NCBI GenBank assembly: GCA_001643675.2
Contig: LSRY02000005.1
Coordinates: forward strand, 684,501 to 748,500
Reading direction: 5' to 3'
DNA from: Monocercomonoides exilis
Lineage: Eukaryota; Preaxostyla; Oxymonadida; Polymastigidae
Length of the DNA: 64,000 nucleotides
Below are positions 57,227-64,000 of the stretch, piece after piece. How positions within the stretch are numbered: the first letter of the stretch is position 1; each line of letters starts with the position of its first letter. Under the pieces are notes generated by a model that was given only the letters and a program-made list of their open reading frames with translations, was not told the origin of the DNA and did not search any database. Made by a program: the position numbers and the translations under genes.

Positions 57227-57675
57227 CAGTCTAAACCGGATATAATCATGTCGAATATAATCACATTCGTTTATTGTTGCATTTTTCGATGTACCGACAT
57301 TTTTTGCTTGTTTTTCATTAATTTTTCATCACAAATAATCACAGGACTGAAAATATATAATCACATTTTTTATTATTATGTGTGATTTTTTCGATGAAAA
57401 ATCGATTTTTTGATCAAAAATATCCATTTTTTGATTTTTCAAAAATGTGCTCAAATAAGTCAAAATAATATGCATTTTCGCATAAAATTAATTTCGCAAG
57501 TGAAAAATGCGTTTTGAGAAGAATTTTCAAAAATAAAAAAATCGACACAAAATAAATTTTTTAAAAAATTAATTTTTATTTTTTTCTGTGAAAAGCATCA
57601 TCATCTTTAATCATAATCGGATATAGTCATAAAAAGTTGTGCAAAAACCGATGTGATTATATCCGGTTAAGACTG
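57227..57675 (+). mobile_element. MITE family B, copy 2 (449 bp)
   Basis: Starts CAGTCTAAACCGGATATAAT after TA (57225-57226) and ends ATTATATCCGGTTAAGACTG. The right-hand TA has become AA. It has the same length, orientation and internal order as 19509-19957, with scattered substitutions. Confidence 0.88.
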
Positions 57676-58539
57676 AATAAAGACAAAATCAAAAGCTTTT
57701 TTTAAGACTTTGTTTTGTTGGCGGATCTCGAGAGAATATTTGATAGATAATTGCAGATGATCGAACATTTCAACAATGAGGCACAAGCTTATGTTTAATA
57801 CTTATTATTTATTTCCCTTTCTTATAAAATAAATATGTTGGTGATTATTAATGAAATCTTGTTATTAAATACAAAATATTCAGTTAAAAAGATTCACTTG
57901 AATAAAGACAAATGAACACTGAAAAATGAAGAGGATTACAAAAAACATTTTTATTTTTTATTCGATTTATCCATTTGTTTCAAAAAACAATTATCATGCT
58001 TTTTTTTTTCCTTTTGAAATCGAAATTGCTTACCAAAACCAAATAATTTTTGTAAAAACAACGCACAGAAAAAAGATATGATTTCAAAAAATATCACCTA
58101 CATCAGTTAATGGTTTTTTTCAACACAACGAATGTAATTTTTATTTCAAGATTTTTGTTCACCTTATGATTGAAAGTTCTTCAAATCTCAAAAGTTATTC
58201 TTCACATGAAAAAAAGAAAATATCAGATTCAGAATTTGTGATAATATTGAACCCAAACCCAATCAATATATTTCAAATGGGATTTTTTTCAGTTTCGAGA
58301 AAAATTTTGCGTTTCTATTGTTCTATTTTTTCAATTGAATGCATTGAATGCAAATTATTAAAATGTTGAATAAATAAATTTAATGAAGCGGATACCAAAA
58401 CGGTTCAAAAAAATTAGATTTTCGTTTACAAAATATTCTTAATTTCGGTTTTTTTTTTGATGTTATAAATGTGATTATTTATAAACAAGAAAATTCGAAA
58501 AAAAAAACATTAGTTTAATTGTGATAATAATAAAATAAT
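57676..58539. other. AT-rich intergenic spacer
   Basis: Non-coding sequence downstream of CDC5L. No gene or clear repeat is found. Confidence 0.6.
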
Positions 58540-62140
<3,601 letters not shown>

Positions 62141-62213
62141 TTTCACAAAATATGATCACATCCCATCAATTAGTAAGTTAAATCTCAAATACTTGAAAAA
62201 ATTGAATAAAAAA
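62141..62213. promoter_or_regulatory. Short divergent promoter region between CDC5L and a pseudokinase gene
   Basis: Only 73 bases separate the two start codons on opposite strands, so both 5' untranslated regions and promoters must share or overlap this segment. No individual motif is identified. Confidence 0.45.
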
Positions 62214-63572
62214 ATGATCTCCACAATGGACAACGATCCTAGGGATTGTTTGCTTTAATTAACTATGTTCAATATTTGTGAGATTATTACAATTTTCTGC
62301 TTTTTTAGATGAATATTTGGATTTAGATTGGGTAGACTCATTATCTGGATATAAACTTGCTGTTAATGTTAGAACAAAAGAAAAGTATCTTTGTAAAATA
62401 TTGTCAATATTTTCAACAGAACTGGAACACGGCAAACCAATAGAAGCTCTGAATCAAGAAAAAGTTGCTTCTTCCCATGTTCTACATTTATTTAAGATAA
62501 TGTCTGATGAGGCAAACTTTTATTTACTTATGGAGAATGCTTCAACTACACTCGAAAACCTTATTCAGCAGCGCCATAAGTTATCATTACAGTTTTCTGA
62601 AGAGGTTTGCGAAAATTGATAAGTTTATCACATAAAAATTCTTCAGGAAACTTACAAATTTTTACATGAAATTTCATCAGCACTTTCGCACTGCCAAGAA
62701 AACAAAATTGTTCACAGAAACGTCCATCCGAACAATATTTTTGTTACTAGTTCTGGATATAAATTGGGTTTGTCTAAATAGAAAATGATAAAATTTTGAT
62801 TCATTTTCTTTTTTTGAAGGAGGATTTGGAAACTCACAAGATCTGGATTCGCCAATGCAAAGCAATCTTCCATTGATGAATTTTTCAAAGTACACAAGTC
62901 CGAATGCTTCTGAAAGCAAGATGTTTGCAATACTTTTTATTCATTTCCTTTTCTTTTACACTTTTTCAAATAATTTTTATAAATTTTCTTTTCTTTCTTT
63001 TTGTTGAGCAGCGCAACAGAAGCAGATGATGTGTACAGTCTTGGAGCTATCGCTTTGGAAATGCGTTCGTTTCGCCCCTTAAAAACATTCAGCAAGCCCA
63101 AAGGAATTGAAACAACAGACGAAAAATTCCTTCCAGAGTTTCCACTTTTGTATAAGTCTTCATTGGATGAACAACTCGCTATTATGTGCGAACCAGTTTG
63201 TTTTTTTTCTTATTTCTTTTTCTTTTTGAGGAATTCGATCTTTTTTTTCCCTTTTCATCTCATTTTTGAACAATATATTTTGAAATGCACTTATGAACAT
63301 TTCTTTCCCATAAAAATAAACACATTCATTCATTTCCCTCTTCCCCTTTTCTCAGGATCCTGACAAGCGCCCCAGCGCTAAAGTTCTACAAGCAGTCATG
63401 AACATTTGTTCGCTATCAGCTCGTTTCAGTTCTCGTCTTCCTTTTCCTTCCTCTCCAAAGTGGACAGGCTCTGATGATTTTGAACATCGACGCTCGCTCA
63501 ATTCAATGGTCAGTTTGAAAGACAAGTCGCAACATTCGAACAAATCAAATGATTCGTATCATTCTCCAACAG

Positions 63573-63615
<43 letters not shown>

Positions 63616-63940
63616 TTCTTCTTCTTCTTCTTCTTCTTCTCCGGTTGCAGCATCTCCGAATTCTTCGCAAAAAAAAGATGGCCAATTCAAGTATTGGCAA
63701 CCTTCTTCTTCATATATCTCAAAATTTAAAGGAAAGTCACCTTCAACGCAATCTTCAACTCCATATTCGTCTTTAGAGAAACAACAGGCTGCTTCATCTT
63801 CTCATTCATTGTCCTCTTCCTCCAATAGATTTTCATTCACACCGAATTCAATGAAAACCAAGAGCTCCTCAGAAACTGTTGAACAGAAAAAGAAAAGCGA
63901 TAGCGAAAGCAAGTTTTATTGGAAAAGTCCGCAAGGATGA
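62214..63940 (+). CDS. Protein-kinase-fold pseudokinase with serine-rich tail
   Basis: Six exons, 62214-62247, 62309-62604, 62647-62767, 62820-62922, 63012-63195 and 63356-63940, give 440 residues. Introns are 61, 42, 52, 89 and 160 nt; all five donors read GTTTGC or GTTTGT. An in-frame Met at 62226 is an alternative start. The fold is clear: beta-3 Lys41 (YLCKI), YLLMENASTTLENLI hinge, LHEISSALSHCQENKIVH, DDVYSLGAIALEM and DPDKRPSAKVLQ. Catalytic residues are lost: the catalytic Asp is Asn135 in VHRNVHPNN, DFG reads GGFG (Gly152), and no Gly-rich loop is present. The activation segment is very short. After residue about 270 comes a Ser-rich tail with a TCA/TCT run near 63573-63641. It probably acts as a scaffold or allosteric partner; no orthologue is named. 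It is divergent from CDC5L. Confidence 0.82.
63573..63641. repeat. TCA/TCT trinucleotide run coding for polyserine
   Basis: An in-frame triplet tract in the tail of the pseudokinase, TCA units first and then TCT units. Confidence 0.95.
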
Positions 63941-64000
63941 TTAAACATTTATTGTTAAAGCATGCCAACTATCTGAGCAAAAAAGATAAAGGAAAAATTT

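Noticed and set aside
62265-62308. Start of the pseudokinase at the ATG at 62265 with a 31-nt intron
   Set aside because: The intron would be shorter than any other in the window and the donor would be GTGAGA. A start at 62214 or 62226 with a 61-nt GTTTGC intron fits better.

Overview
The window is eukaryotic nuclear DNA that is AT-rich between genes. I read 38 short spliceosomal introns from the sequence; most are 42-135 nt, the longest 206 nt. TAA, TAG and TGA all end genes, so the code is standard. The combination of a compact intron-bearing protist genome, long serine-rich insertions in housekeeping proteins, and giant single-exon surface proteins with a beta-helix ectodomain, one membrane span and a kinase-like tail points to an oxymonad (Preaxostyla) such as Monocercomonoides or Blattamonas. 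That placement is inference from protein style; no rRNA or other marker is present.

Layout from left to right: the 3' end of a GCN1-like HEAT-repeat gene (1-1922, +); an unrecognised coiled-coil gene (2337-4461, -); a 2.5 kb AT-rich spacer with a palindromic MITE and a diverged dispersed repeat; RACK1 (6996-8098, +); AP-3 sigma (8393-9072, +); a 1,871-residue Polo-like kinase (9452-15196, +); ribosomal protein eS8 (15328-16195, +); calreticulin (16525-17941, +); a 2.5 kb spacer with one MITE nested inside another; giant surface protein A (20463-32471, +); a C2-domain protein (32974-34423, +); VPS51 (35087-40413, -); a short elongin-C/Skp1-like gene (40581-40949, -); CDC25 (41342-45515, +); giant surface protein B (47093-55159, +), a paralogue of A; a 3.4 kb repeat nest; CDC5L/CEF1 (58540-62140, -); and a divergently transcribed pseudokinase gene (62214-63940, +).

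The housekeeping genes fall into recognisable processes: translation and stress sensing (GCN1, RACK1, eS8), ER folding (calreticulin), endosome/Golgi traffic (AP-3 sigma, VPS51), mitotic entry (PLK, CDC25) and splicing (CDC5L). They sit on both strands and are transcribed individually; no operon-like logic is visible.

The most unusual content is the pair of giant receptor-like proteins. Each has a signal peptide, then a repeated module of about 310-390 residues marked by a C-G-x4-P-C-type signature (eight copies in A, four in B). One membrane helix and a strongly conserved cytoplasmic tail follow. The tail keeps kinase C-lobe landmarks but has lost the catalytic motifs. The second notable layer is a set of TA-flanked, CAGT/CAGA-ended miniature elements of Tc1/mariner type, including one clean nested insertion whose target-site duplication can be read directly.
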